A stretch of DNA of 64,000 nt from Amaurobius ferox. Taxonomy: Eukaryota > Arthropoda > Arachnida > Araneae > Amaurobiidae. Shown here piece after piece: positions 54,264-64,000 of this stretch. Position 1 is the stretch's first letter, and the number at the start of each line of letters is the position of its first letter. Below the pieces are notes generated by a model. That model was not told the DNA's origin and ran no database searches. It saw only the letters and a list, made by a program, of their open reading frames with translations. The stretch spans positions 77,420,604 to 77,484,603 of the forward strand of contig OX578137.1 of the NCBI GenBank assembly GCA_951213105.1. Direction: 5' to 3'. Both the position numbers and the translations under genes were made by a program.

Positions 54264-54770
54264 GAACTTTGTAGAAATAGTTGTAATTGTAAGTATATAT
54301 TGTAATAGTTGTAAGTATCTAATTGTAATTGTAATAGTTGTAAGTATGTAAGACCAAAATATGCTTTAGATTTAATACTTCTACATTACGTTTTGCATTT
54401 ATATAATATAAAGTACAAGAAAATGCTTGGACGTACTTCATTGACAACCTGAAAACTGTAATCTTAAATGTAGCTATTAAAATTAAATTATTTATAAACG
54501 AAAGCGTTGAAAAAAATTCATTTTCATCACTTTCATGTTTATGAACGTGGTAGAAATAGTTGTAATTTGTAAGAGCAAAATATGATTTATATTTAATATT
54601 TCTATGTTACGTTTTGCATGAATACATAATATAACGTACAAGAAAATGCTTCGACGCAATCCATTAACAACCTGGAAACGGTGATCTTAAAAGCTGCTTT
54701 TAAAATTAAACTATTTATAAACGAAAGCTCGGGAAAAATTCATTTTCATCAGTTTCATGTTTATAGAAAA
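54264..54770 (+). repeat. Diverged tandem duplication, period ~221 bp
   Basis: GTAGAAATAGTTGTAATTG-like sequence, TACGTTTTGCAT (54387 and 54608), ACAAGAAAATGCTT.GACG and ATTTATAAACGAAAGC each occur twice in the same order. The first copy contains an extra short array of GTAATAGTTGTAAGTAT. Non-coding. Confidence 0.8.
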
Positions 54771-54897
54771 TTCCAGGAATGGTTTGCCTACTGACTAAGT
54801 GTAACACGCATTTTGAGATACATCATTTTGAGAAATAAAATGCTAAAAGTTTTTTCCAAATAAACCAATTGTATGGAAGATGATGATAATATATATA

Positions 54898-55517
54898 CAG
54901 GACGAGTCAGAACTCTTGGGCCGAACTTTAAGGGGTGATAAATAACATCTAAACAAGCAATTTTTGTCATGCAAAACAGGGTCGTAACGCAAGAGGTGAA
55001 CCGCTAGACGTCGCTGACATTGAACGCAGTGATAACTGCGTCAGAACTAGCCAAGGTTTAACGATCGCTTGATCTCTCCTGTCTCGAATTTTTCTTATGG
55101 GGCCATATGAAAAGTCTCATCTACGATAGCCCCATCGACTCCGACGAGGACCTTGTTGCTAGGATTGCTGTTGCTGCCAGCGTTGTCCAAGATATGTCGC
55201 GTGTTTTTGCTAACGTACGCCGCTCGCTACGTCGCAGGTGTGAAGCCTGCATTACTGCTGATGCTCGCGCTTTTGAGCAGTTTCTGTAATTTTGTTCATG
55301 CATTCAGCAATGTCTGCCAGTAAAACGTACTTCGTGCCTACTCTGTCATTTTTGTGTTTCCTCGTTTCACGAGAGAGTCATCATTTCCTCATTTCATGAG
55401 CTACCACCTAGCGGTTCACCTCTTGCGTTACGGCCCTGCTTTGTATGACAAAAATTGCTTGTTTAGATGTGATATATCACCCCTTAAAGTATGACCCAAG
55501 AGTTCTGACTCATCCTG
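54898..55517 (+). mobile_element. 620-bp Tc1/mariner-superfamily deletion derivative with 110-bp terminal inverted repeats
   Basis: Inverted repeats at 54898-55007 and 55408-55517 start CAGGAYGAGTCAGAACTCTT and differ at about ten positions. The element is bounded by TA on each side within TATATA. The interior keeps the last ~70 codons of a transposase. It is a MITE-like product of internal deletion of a longer autonomous element. Confidence 0.9.
55084..55289 (+). pseudogene. Transposase C-terminal fragment (Tc1/mariner superfamily)
   Basis: The frame reads CLEFFLWGHMKSLIYDSPID, DEDLVARIAVAA, RRRCEACITADARAFEQFL and ends in TAA at 55287-55289. This matches the end of IS630/Tc1/mariner-type transposases (..PLDFFLWG.VK..VY..P..T.EDL..RI.., ..R..ACI...G..FEHLL), downstream of the last catalytic acidic residue. 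The DNA-binding and nearly all of the catalytic domain are missing. The short frame is open but cannot encode an enzyme. Confidence 0.8.
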
Positions 55518-55551
<34 letters not shown>

Positions 55552-57257
55552 ATTATTTTATCTTACTATTTAGAATATAGTATTAGGTATTTTGTGTTCA
55601 CGCAAATTTTCGATTTCGTGAATTCGATGTTCATATATGTTTCAGAACCTTCTGAACACGTTTTGATTATTTGTGGAGTGATGTCTGTCTGTCTGTGGTT
55701 AATTCTTGTGTAATCAATAGCTGCCATAAATATTATTAGATTCACACGAAACTTTATATCCAGATTGGGTACTAAAAATCTAGAACAAGGTAGTATTTTT
55801 TGAGATTCGAGCAAATACTTCGAAATGTATTTGGAAGTTTATATTTTCTTAAAATGGCAGCCGAGGACACAATTTGACATAATTGTGCATAAAAAGGGTT
55901 ATTTATAGCTTAATGATTACGAAACTTGACGGTTTCAATAATTAAAGTGAAAAATAGCCGTGATATAATTTGTGTGTTTGTGACGTCATTAGCCATTGTT
56001 CGGGGGGGAGGCAAGTTACCTCCCAAGAATGTACGTTGTCGAACTTGATATCAATCTAAAAAATTTTTCAAATCCTATAAATTGAAGGGTGGCATGCTGT
56101 AATTGTGATCATTTGGACCAACGATTCAAATTTTTCTTGCAAACTTTGCAAAAAAAAACATGGAACTTTAAAATGGATTCTGGAATGAGAATGTACGTAA
56201 AAGTCGAGTTGATCTACATTACGAGTTAACTTATATTTGGTGAAAGTCTTAATAATTGGTGTCTTAATAATTGGTTAATATTTGGTGAAAGTCTTAATAA
56301 TAACTTTTTTGTGTACCTTTGTTTATGTTTACATTTTTTGTATAATATATGCAAATTGCAGACATACGGTGTTTTGCTAATAAAATGTACCATATTTCTC
56401 ACTTACGTTGTTTTGCAATATCAACCGTGAGAAAATTTATAATGAAAAAAGTAGCTTATTTCTTACGTCGTTTTGCCTACCAACTGCGAGAAATATGTTT
56501 GAAATATGCGAATTTACTTGTTTTGGCAAAGTGTCGTAAGTTTTAGTATAGTCGTTTCAGCGTAGAAAATGACTAAATTTTATTACATTTGCCGTATTTG
56601 CATTCTTATATATGCTTTATTACTTCAGGTACACCTTCAGCAAAAATATCATAGCATTTAACAATTAAAAGAAACCCAAAATAAGCTCTGTAAAGGCAAT
56701 ACGGTGTATCTTGCGATGTATCCTTCTGCCATCACAAGACAGTAGTGCTGTAGACAGTGCTACGTTCAACTGAGTGATATATTAATATCATAAATATATG
56801 TTTGATGTCTGTTGTCAATTACATATACATGAAATAATACTTCAGGGATGAAATTGCATAACTATTTTTCAATTTTTGATGGTACGAATAAGACAAGTAA
56901 AATGTTTCCCCTTGAAATATCTCACGTTCTAATCATTAGTATACAATTGTAGTAGTCACTAAAATATTTTGAAGGAGGAGTTGCGAGAGATAGGATTACT
57001 TTTCTATTGCAGATAACAACATCCATGAGCCGATTTTGCACTATAGAGGATTTCAAAATTAAAACACATAGCGAGTTTTCTTACTGCTATGTAGATAGCG
57101 GTTATTCTATGCTTATGGGCACATAATAAACACAAGATCGGTTAATAGATGCTAATATATGAAAAAATAGTATAGAACCAAAGAGATAAAATTAGTGTGT
57201 TTGCAATGACGAATGACGTTTATTTCTCAACGCTCCATATTCATGACTATTGGAATT
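55518..57257. other. Mostly unassigned; TA microsatellite and a weak short repeat
   Basis: TA-rich run at 55519-55552. Around 56360-56540 the motif TACG.(T/C)GTTTTGC recurs three times at uneven spacing with (T/A)GAGAAA.T in between, a decayed tandem repeat. No coding motif recognised. Confidence 0.4.
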
Positions 57258-57680
57258 AGACGTCGAAACGGTCCGCAATATCAGACTTTTACCCAGCCCG
57301 ACCTGACAGAATCAGTGCTTAAACCCGGTCCGAGTACGAAGAAATTTTCAGATGCAGAACCCGATCCCGACCCGTTCCGAAGACAGTAAGCATCGGCCCA
57401 GTCTGGCCCGAAAGGATTTGTATTCAAACATATTAAAAACTCAAATTTGAGAAATTATTGTATAAATAATTACGACGAAAGTTAGCTTTTTAAATTAAAC
57501 ATTTATCTTTAGATTGCTGAAATCAACATAACTTCATGTACTCCATTAAAATTTATTTCAAATTTTTCAAAATTAAACATGTTCGGCTTGGCTCTATCCG
57601 CCTTTTTTAAAACTAGGCTCGAGTCCGACCCATCCCGAAACAATGTCTAAATACTGAAGCCTGACCCGAGCCCATGCAGA
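57258..57680. repeat. Degenerate repeat rich in CCCGACC motifs
   Basis: Two GC-richer blocks (57280-57415 and 57580-57680) with repeated CCCGACC, CCCGGTCC, CCCGATCCCGACCC and CCCGAGCCC in an otherwise AT-rich stretch. The look is that of a non-autonomous DNA transposon with Cys/Gly-like GC ends, but ends and target duplication are not defined. A single CAGACCCGGTCC at about 6517 may be related. Confidence 0.4.
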
Positions 57681-59227
57681 CCTATAATTGGACACAAGAA
57701 ATGGACTTGATTTGATAGGCTATATTTTGTTCATCAATTTATTCATAGCATCGAAAATTACTGTATACAAAACGTTTAGCAATTAAATTTATTTCAACTA
57801 AAGTTTAGATTCTTTAAATAAATTCAATTGGTTTTTAACAATACATTTTAAGACATTTTACATAGTGGGTTTGTTTTATTTTAAAATGCGTATTTTGAGG
57901 ATACAAAAAAATGCTTCCAGCAATTCTTGCCCAACTAAGATTTTTAATTTGAATCCAGTGTTCGACGTGTAATACAGAAAATAAATCTTAACATATACTA
58001 AAAAGAAACATTGCGAAACTTTTAACGCGTCTCTTGTTTCTTGTAAAGTCGGAGGAAAAGATGCTGGTCTGTGTATTTATTGATCGCTAATGTAGTGCAA
58101 CATAGCTTTTTATGTTATAAGACTTTTAATGTACTAGTTTAATGTTGTTTTGCGGCTCTTGGGGATGTCAACAGCTTTGTTTGTAAATATGAACAAAACT
58201 AATTCTTGTTGTATGAGAACGCTTAGATGGATTTTTAAAATTTTATTAGTAGTAAGTAGAAATTATTTAAAAAGTGGTCAGTTTTTATATTACAGATTTG
58301 AAAATACTTAGAATTTAAAAAATGTAGTAGTGAAATATCAAAGAGATTTATATTTATAAACTCGTTTTCAAATGACTATAAAAGTAATTAAATAACTTTT
58401 AAATTCATATTTTATCTAACAAGCTTTGATCTTGAATTTAGAGTCACAAAAGAAAATATATGGAGATAGATGCGGATGTATAAATTGTTTCGCTATATTG
58501 CGATTTTTAAAAGTTTTCGTGAAACATCTCACGATTGAGTGTTAACGGACGTTATATAAATTTCGATAATGAAAAATAAAAAATAATATCTCCCACTAAA
58601 TTTATTGTTCTTTGCATTTAAAATAAAGTTTAAAACATCTCGAACATATTTATTTCTGCTCAGATCATGTCATGGGTACAAATATTGGCTCATACCGGAG
58701 GTTAAAGTCAATTGACTGGGGACTCTGAAAAACAAGAACACATTGCTTATATTGCGTAGAACATATCTATGTGTTTATTGCCTTTGAAAAAATTATATTA
58801 ATTTCTAAATTATAAAATTATATGAAGTTCAAATCTGTCCTCATATAATGCCATGTTCATAAAACATATCGGAGGTTAAAGCTTTTATAGCTAGGAATTC
58901 CTCTAAAGTTTTATTCGACATCTTTCGGGGTATTAAATAATAGATTAAAGGAACATATTTGATAATACAAATAAAAGCTGGCTATACATAACGATATTAC
59001 TTATGACAATAGACCTATATACACGATATTTATCACGGGACGGTAGATTTTTTATAGTACTAATCCATATCAAATTTGTCTATAACGATAATTTGTCTTT
59101 AAGTAAACCTGTATATAAGTATAATTTGTTTTTGAGAAAACCTGTATATAACGATAATTTTGCTCTTTTTATGACTTTTTAAAGCAATATAGCATTTGAC
59201 AATGCATTAAGGCTGAGGATTATCATC
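57681..59227. other. No recognisable feature
   Basis: AT-rich. A ~45-bp motif (AACCTGTATATAA.TATAATTTG) occurs two to three times at 59080-59165. Nothing coding. Confidence 0.4.
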
Positions 59228-60704
59228 TACAAAAGTCCGAATTAAGGTTACAAACACAAAACATGTGATATCTCGAAAAATAATTGGTTTATTGTAATGG
59301 AATTTTGTACACAGATGCCCCTTACTATGAGACATCCAACAGTAACATAACAAAATAAGCAAGAGGTATATTTTTGCGATTTGCAAATAAGCTTAAGAAC
59401 GGCTATACCTTGATGCATCGTATCTCCAGAATGGTCCAGCTAATAAGGAATGTGGCACTACTTTACAACTCGCACAGCGGGTTCTCATACTGTAAATGAG
59501 GTTGTTGACCATAGTTTGTGGCGACAAATACCATTCTTCTGAAAGCCAGGATTTTAACGCCTTGGGGCTCCTGCGAGGGGGGTTGATGTCGTGCAATGGT
59601 TTTTCCTAGATCATCCCAACCATGATCTGTAGGATTTAGGTACGGCGATTTCGCTAACCACACCATACGGCGAATACCCTCTTCCTCCAGAAAATCGTCG
59701 ACAAGTTGAGCTTTACGTGCACTCGCATTATAGTCCAAAAAAATAAAGTCCTCTTCGATAGCTCACCGGAAAAGCCTCACATAAGGTTCAGGGACCTCAT
59801 CCCTATAGCACAGTGCCTGCATCAAAGATGTGCAGTAGTGTACGGCCGTCAAAACATGATGTCTCCCTATACAAGGATTCAACTTCCACTAAAGTGGTCG
59901 ATTTCCATTACGTTGGAATGACGATAGTGGACCCCAGGCTCTCTCCAGATGAATACTCGCCGGGAATCACTTTGGGCACTGAATCTTGATTCATAACTGA
60001 AGAGGACATGATCCTAAGCTTGCTGTGTCCAAGAATGGTGTGACAGTCTCCTAGAAAGACGGGCTCTCTTCGGCAATTTGTTAAGGAGGACACACACCAC
60101 TGGTCGTCGGGAGTAAAGGGTTTTCTGTGCTAGGCGTCTATATATACATTGACTAGAAATTGTTGTTCCAGACGCATCAGAAAGGCCCAGAGAGAGCTCT
60201 CTAGCCGTCATCTCGATGGCATTAAGTGCAAGATGCCATTCTCCGCAGGTGCAGTGGATCTTGAGCGACCTTGGCTAGGCCTCCTGCTGATAGTACCCGT
60301 TGTTTGGAGTTGGTGCCATAACCTGGATATCACCATTCCAGACACTCGTAACCATCGAGGGACCTCCGCTTAAGACTGGCCAGCTCCAAGCCTGCCGAAG
60401 GCTCTCCATTTGAGTCTATCATCTAAACGATTATGAGAACTCATTTTAACTGAATTCAGTCCGCATCGTTCTTTTTCCTGCAAAAACACACTTCTATAGA
60501 CGAAATTCTCCGATTCAGAAAACGGTCACTTTCACGTTTTCTTAGCAAACTCATCCTTCAAACCGTTTAACAAACATTGGATGCTTGCATCACATTCAAC
60601 GTTTTCGACTTTATATATGACATCCATTTTTTAAATATTTGTTGTAACTATTTTGAAGTATTGCAAAAAATGTGTTTGACACTTTAATTTTGGACACCAG
60701 TGTA
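59228..60704 (-). mobile_element. Tc1-like transposon (copy 2), 1.48 kb, decayed
   Basis: Imperfect inverted ends: left TACAAAAGTCCGAATTAAGG with TTACAAACACA following; right, reversed, TACACTGGTGTCCAAAATTA with AAGTGTCAAACACA following. Size and content (transposase pseudogene 59393-60444) are typical of Tc1. Different subfamily from the copy at 16771-21655. Confidence 0.78.
59393..60444 (-). pseudogene. Tc1 transposase with lost catalytic residues
   Basis: Minus strand, readable almost end to end across several frames. DNA-binding domain: MSSHNRLDDRLKWRAFGRLG, a stop, AEVPRWLRVSGMVISRLWHQ, ISRRPSQGRSRST (60444-60260). Then IYRRLAQKTLYSRRPVVCV and ARLSRRLSHHSW (60150-60030); SDESRFS-like SSSVMNQDSVPKV (near 60000), where the first catalytic Asp is also lost; and DYNASARKAQLVDDFLEEEG (near 59720), where the Asp-Asn of the second catalytic site is Asp-Tyr-Asn with Tyr in the Asp place. 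SPYLNPTDHGWDDLG (near 59630) has Asp instead of the DD34E Glu. Ends SMRTRCASC.. with a stop at 59393. Frameshifts and stops plus active-site changes make it dead. Confidence 0.85.
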
Positions 60705-61442
60705 TATGAAATTTGGCCATCCGATTTTGGTCTAGATCTCTTTTCAGTTCTTTTTGAGATTACGAAGGTTCAACGATTTGACATTCGTCCATCCACCCAT
60801 ATACACCATTTCAGACTACAAAAGTCTTTTTTGGTGTCTAAGGACCCAACTGATGTTTTTAAGGTGAAAAATCGACTCGTGGTTAAATCACGATCACCAT
60901 TGTTGAAAAGTGCGTAATTACTACTACAGAAACTGATGTAAACTTCACCGAAATAATGCGCTGTGTAAGTGTGCACAGAGATTCACGAATTTAAGAATTA
61001 AAGGCAACGTGATTACCACAAATGCTACACAAGCTAAACAATTCTTATTAATTAGAAAGATTTGGAATAATTCCAACCAAACATCATGAGGGAGAATATA
61101 AACATATTTAATTAAAGAGGCTGTTAGTTGATATAAGACAAAGTAAACAATACTTCATTAAATTGAACCGCAATAACCATGTAAACAAGAATTTGAAAAC
61201 AATGTAACACTTAATTTACTTAATCGGTTCGGTAATAGGCCTTTCCAATGGATTCCAGGAAACTTGCTGAAAAGTTCATATTCAGAAATGTGTATATTAT
61301 TTTAAATATGGATAACATCAATTACGAAAAGATATATAGCCACACTCCTTTTTCCGACCGATTTAAGCATGTTTTATTCATGAACATTAATATAAGAAAG
61401 TATTCATAATATCAATCAACTAATTAAATTAAATCACCATTA
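60705..61442. other. No recognisable feature
   Basis: AT-rich. The 81-codon ORF 60672-60917 begins inside the Tc1 end and shows no motif. Confidence 0.4.
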
Positions 61443-61570
61443 CGTGAGCGTTTTCTCGTGCTCACTCGATCGCTGGGTTGTGGGTTCGAGTCCCACCTGC
61501 GGGCATGGGTGTTGTGTTGTTGGACGTAGAATATTCCGCCCTCACTGGTGCACCGCGGCAACATCATGAA
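61443..61570 (+). repeat. tRNA-derived SINE relic with an intact T-arm
   Basis: GTGGGTTCGAGTCCCAC (about 61480-61496) is a perfect tRNA T-arm and B-box. Upstream GTGAGCGTTTTCTCGTGCTCAC can form a hairpin but not a proper D-arm plus anticodon arm, and no acceptor stem closes. Downstream GTTGTGTTGTTGGACG and TGGTGCACCGCGGCAAC look like a SINE body. A few ATCATTATATTAAGTG repeats follow (61600-61670). Confidence 0.5.
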
Positions 61571-62379
61571 AGGGCTAAATGGTTCACGATACTGCAAATG
61601 ATCATTATATTAAGTGAATTAAGTGATCATTATATTAAGTGAATTATATAAGGCGAATGATCATTATATTAAGTGCTACTACTAGAAAAATATTACTCTT
61701 TTATCAAATATTCAACCTCAATAAATTTAATCATTCCTCAAAAGAGATAAGAATTCTTGAAAAATAGATTTTGGCGTTAGGCATTGGAATTCCCTAGTGC
61801 ACCAAAATAACACCGAGCCACATCACTGAATTATTTTATGCTCAATTAGAACACTGCAGCCCAATTTCACTGAGTATTTATCTAGAATATGATTCTTGCA
61901 GAAAATTCACACATAAAGATAAAACTACACAATCTATTCCATCGGGAAGGGGCAGCACACATTTGAACATATTAAGTTCATATTTCTTAACACATATTTT
62001 TAGACGATGTATTAACTCATCTTGAGAGCACACATTCGCAGAGGAAGCACCAATATTGCTTTGGGGAAAATGGGAAATTCCAATATACGAAGCATTCCAA
62101 GAATTACAATTTATGTTTCTTTGAAGACATCAGATTATATTGAGAACAAACAGAAGAAATTTTCCTTCACAAGATTCACTTACATCATGCACAGCATTTA
62201 GGGTAAAAACATATGTATGCTCCATAAATAAAAATGAGGGAGTGTTGCCTTTAAAATCAACTGATTACAATTCTAGAGTCGATGAAGAGACTATTTAGAT
62301 GGCTGTTATACCAAAGCACCATGCTGAAAATCTCGCAAGTGCTATTTTTAGGTTTTCAATATTTAAAAATTTAGATTTA
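61571..62379. other. No recognisable feature apart from a short tandem repeat
   Basis: 61600-61675 holds three copies of GATCATTATATTAAGTG with variable linkers. The remainder is unassigned AT-rich DNA. Confidence 0.4.
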
Positions 62380-63262
62380 AATTATTTATTTTTAGTGTCG
62401 GTTTTGGGGGAATACACTGAACAGATAATATTGTGTCGTCATTCCGAAAAAATCTGATGTGGGCAACACATGACTTTCCTTATGTAATGCAATGAATTTA
62501 CTACTTTTACAGATAAAAAATAGGTTTTTCTTATAGTAGATACTTATATTCCTTCCAAGATATTGAATTTTCGTCAATTAGTCGTCATTTTTATCCATTC
62601 GGCAAGATTTTCGTTAATTGGGCAACATTTAAAAAAGTCGCCAAGATGGCAACATTCCGCCAAATTCTTCGGCAGAATCTCGCCAAGCGTTATGGACGGA
62701 GAAATAAGTTATTCTTATAGCAGATAAATGACTATTGGTGTTCAAATACAAAAGTATTACTCAAAGTATCTTTTCCCATGAATGGAATGAGCTAGATCCA
62801 CGAGAATGATCTCACCAAATTTATCGCATGATATTACATATGAAAAGTGAAAAGGTTTCTCAACAGTTAATATATATATTTTTAATTTATGGGATTTTTG
62901 ATAAATTTATTTTAAAAATGTGCAATTTCGCGAGAACTGTTCGTGCTAGCTTTCTAAAGTTTATGTCAATCGTTTTCTAAGAAAAAATTACATATGAAGT
63001 GTCTATTTGCTTAACTTTATTAAAGATTTTGATTTTTTGATGATTTTTACAAAATTTCACTCGAAAATTTAGGGGGTGGGGGGTCCGATCATTCGATAAC
63101 TTTTAAAAACAATAGGCTTCCAGTATTCAAGGATTGTGATTTTTGTACCAAATTGAATTCGAATCGCTCCATTTCGCCAGATATCGACTCCACAGATTCA
63201 CTGACACACACACACACACACAGGCATCACCTCAAAAATGTTTGATTCGTGATCAGGGATGC
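62380..63262 (+). repeat. Composite dispersed repeat with a CA microsatellite, copy 2
   Basis: Collinear with 26000-26860 (see that entry). It contains one TCGCCAAG..GGCAACATTCCGCCAAATT module of the 10.2-kb array family (about 62570-62700) and a CA run at 63204-63222. A partial third unit begins near 63405 (ATCTGTTGTGGGCAGCACGT). Confidence 0.65.
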
Positions 63263-63350
63263 TTAAAATTTGCTCTCCTGTCGAAAACTCGAATTCGTAT
63301 TTTCAACCCCGTCACAATACTTTCCTTATACATTATGTATATAAGGAAAG
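63190..63350 (+). repeat. Left arm of a ~160-bp inverted repeat pair
   Basis: Reverse-complementary to 63836-64000 in ordered blocks: the CA/TG microsatellite, ATCAGGGATGCTT, AAAACTCGAATTCG, GTCACA.TACTTTCC and TTATACATTATGTATA. The arm ends in its own hairpin, CTTTCCTTATAcattaTGTATATAAGGAAAG (about 63319-63351). ORFs on both strands here are artefacts. Confidence 0.85.
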
Positions 63351-63835
63351 TAATACCACAAAAATTTTCCCTTGCGGGCGAAATACGTCCGATCACACGA
63401 TACGTCTGACAAAAATCTGTTGTGGGCAGCACGTGACTTTCCCTATATATTGCAATGAATTTACTTTTAACGGTGAATGTTTGTAACACCATGTAAAACT
63501 ATTTCGTGTCCAATTTAATTATATTTACGCAACTTTCAATTTACATTTATCAATATTGACATCATCCTCAATAAGCAATATAATCCATATATTTAAATAT
63601 TTTAATGATAAATTCATCAATTAGACGTCATTTTCATTAACTTGGCATCATTTTTGCAATTTTTACGATATTTCCGCCAATATGGGGCTAAATATCGCCA
63701 CGTTGGCGATATTTTGAAGGGCATTTCTTGTATAATAAAAGGTATGTCATGCCCATCATATGATGGAAATAAAAATTTGGAAACATTGCATCTCATTTGG
63801 CGTCATTTTTATCAATGGATAATTCCGGCCTCTTT

Positions 63836-64000
63836 TTACTTTTCTTATATACATAATGTATATGGAAAGTACTGTGACGGAGTCAAAGTTTCGAATTCGA
63901 GTTTTCTACTAGAGAGCACGTTTCAAGCATCCCTGATCACGAATCAGACATTTTTGATGTGATGTCTGTCCGTGTGTGTGTGTGTCTGTGAGTGTCAGTG
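63836..64000 (-). repeat. Right arm of the inverted repeat pair, running off the window
   Basis: Inverted partner of 63190-63350. It starts TTACTTTTCTTATATACATA and ends in a TG microsatellite at the window edge. The spacer (63351-63835) holds a partial repeat unit and GGCGATATTTTG-type motifs. Confidence 0.85.

Noticed and set aside
61443..61515. Functional tRNA gene
   Set aside because: Only the T-arm is intact; no consistent acceptor, D or anticodon arms.

Overview
The window is a repeat-dense, AT-rich piece of an animal nuclear genome, most likely an arthropod and possibly an arachnid. The organism is inferred from the mix of transposons, not read directly. Present together are Ty3/gypsy, BEL/Pao and Penelope-like retroelements, Tc1, mariner, piggyBac and hAT DNA transposons, SINEs with tRNA and 5S rRNA heads, and a DINE-1/HINE-like repeat. 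There are no operons, no CRISPR array, no functional tRNA or rRNA gene, and no convincing complete host gene. One possible host exon (7125-7315) is listed with low confidence.

Layout. 0-6 kb: a HINE-like repeat (461-1757), a short variant of it, then a decayed Penelope-like element on the minus strand that keeps RT and GIY-YIG fragments, a foldback at its 5' side and a hammerhead-like relic in its 3' region. 7.7-10.9 kb: a piggyBac element with recognisable ends and a broken transposase, abutting a ~175-bp satellite-like array. 13.6-16.4 kb: local tandem duplications, including a 656-bp repeat that looks identical in both copies. 16.8-21.7 kb: a Tc1-like element interrupted by an internally deleted Ty3/gypsy copy (target duplication CATAC). 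22-34 kb: a BEL/Pao integrase pseudogene containing a 20-bp minisatellite, several dispersed repeats, a collapsed mariner and a reversed HINE-like copy. 39.3-42.1 kb: a diverged tandem duplication split by a 2.03-kb hAT-type element (8-bp target duplication CTCAACTC) that itself carries a ~145-bp minisatellite. 42.6-54.2 kb: the best-preserved locus, an 8.5-kb Ty3/gypsy element (minus strand, target duplication CAAAT) inserted in a HINE-like copy, with a tRNA-headed SINE in one LTR and a 5S-headed SINE in the surrounding HINE-like copy; another HINE-like copy follows head to tail. 54.9-64 kb: a 620-bp element with 110-bp terminal inverted repeats, a dead Tc1 copy, a SINE relic and a large composite repeat forming an inverted pair at the right edge.

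How the parts work together. The only near-complete coding system is the Ty3/gypsy element at 42843-51384. Gag (zinc knuckle) is followed by a -1 frame carrying the aspartic protease, entered at a T TTA AAC heptamer directly before the gag stop, then by RT, RNase H and integrase in a third frame. All expected catalytic residues are visible. The protease-to-RT step lies in the wrong frame by one base next to an A8 run. The 17858-21349 element is an internal-deletion derivative of the same family that could only move in trans. Nesting gives a relative order of events at two loci: Tc1, then deleted Ty3; and HINE-like, then full Ty3, then tRNA-SINE.

I did not find a clearly new multi-gene system. 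The most unusual items are the SINE pair with one body and two heads, the minisatellite grown from BEL integrase codons, the hAT carrying its own minisatellite, the Gag/protease slippery site at the very end of gag, and the HINE-like family with a paired terminal hairpin and a GTCT microsatellite.
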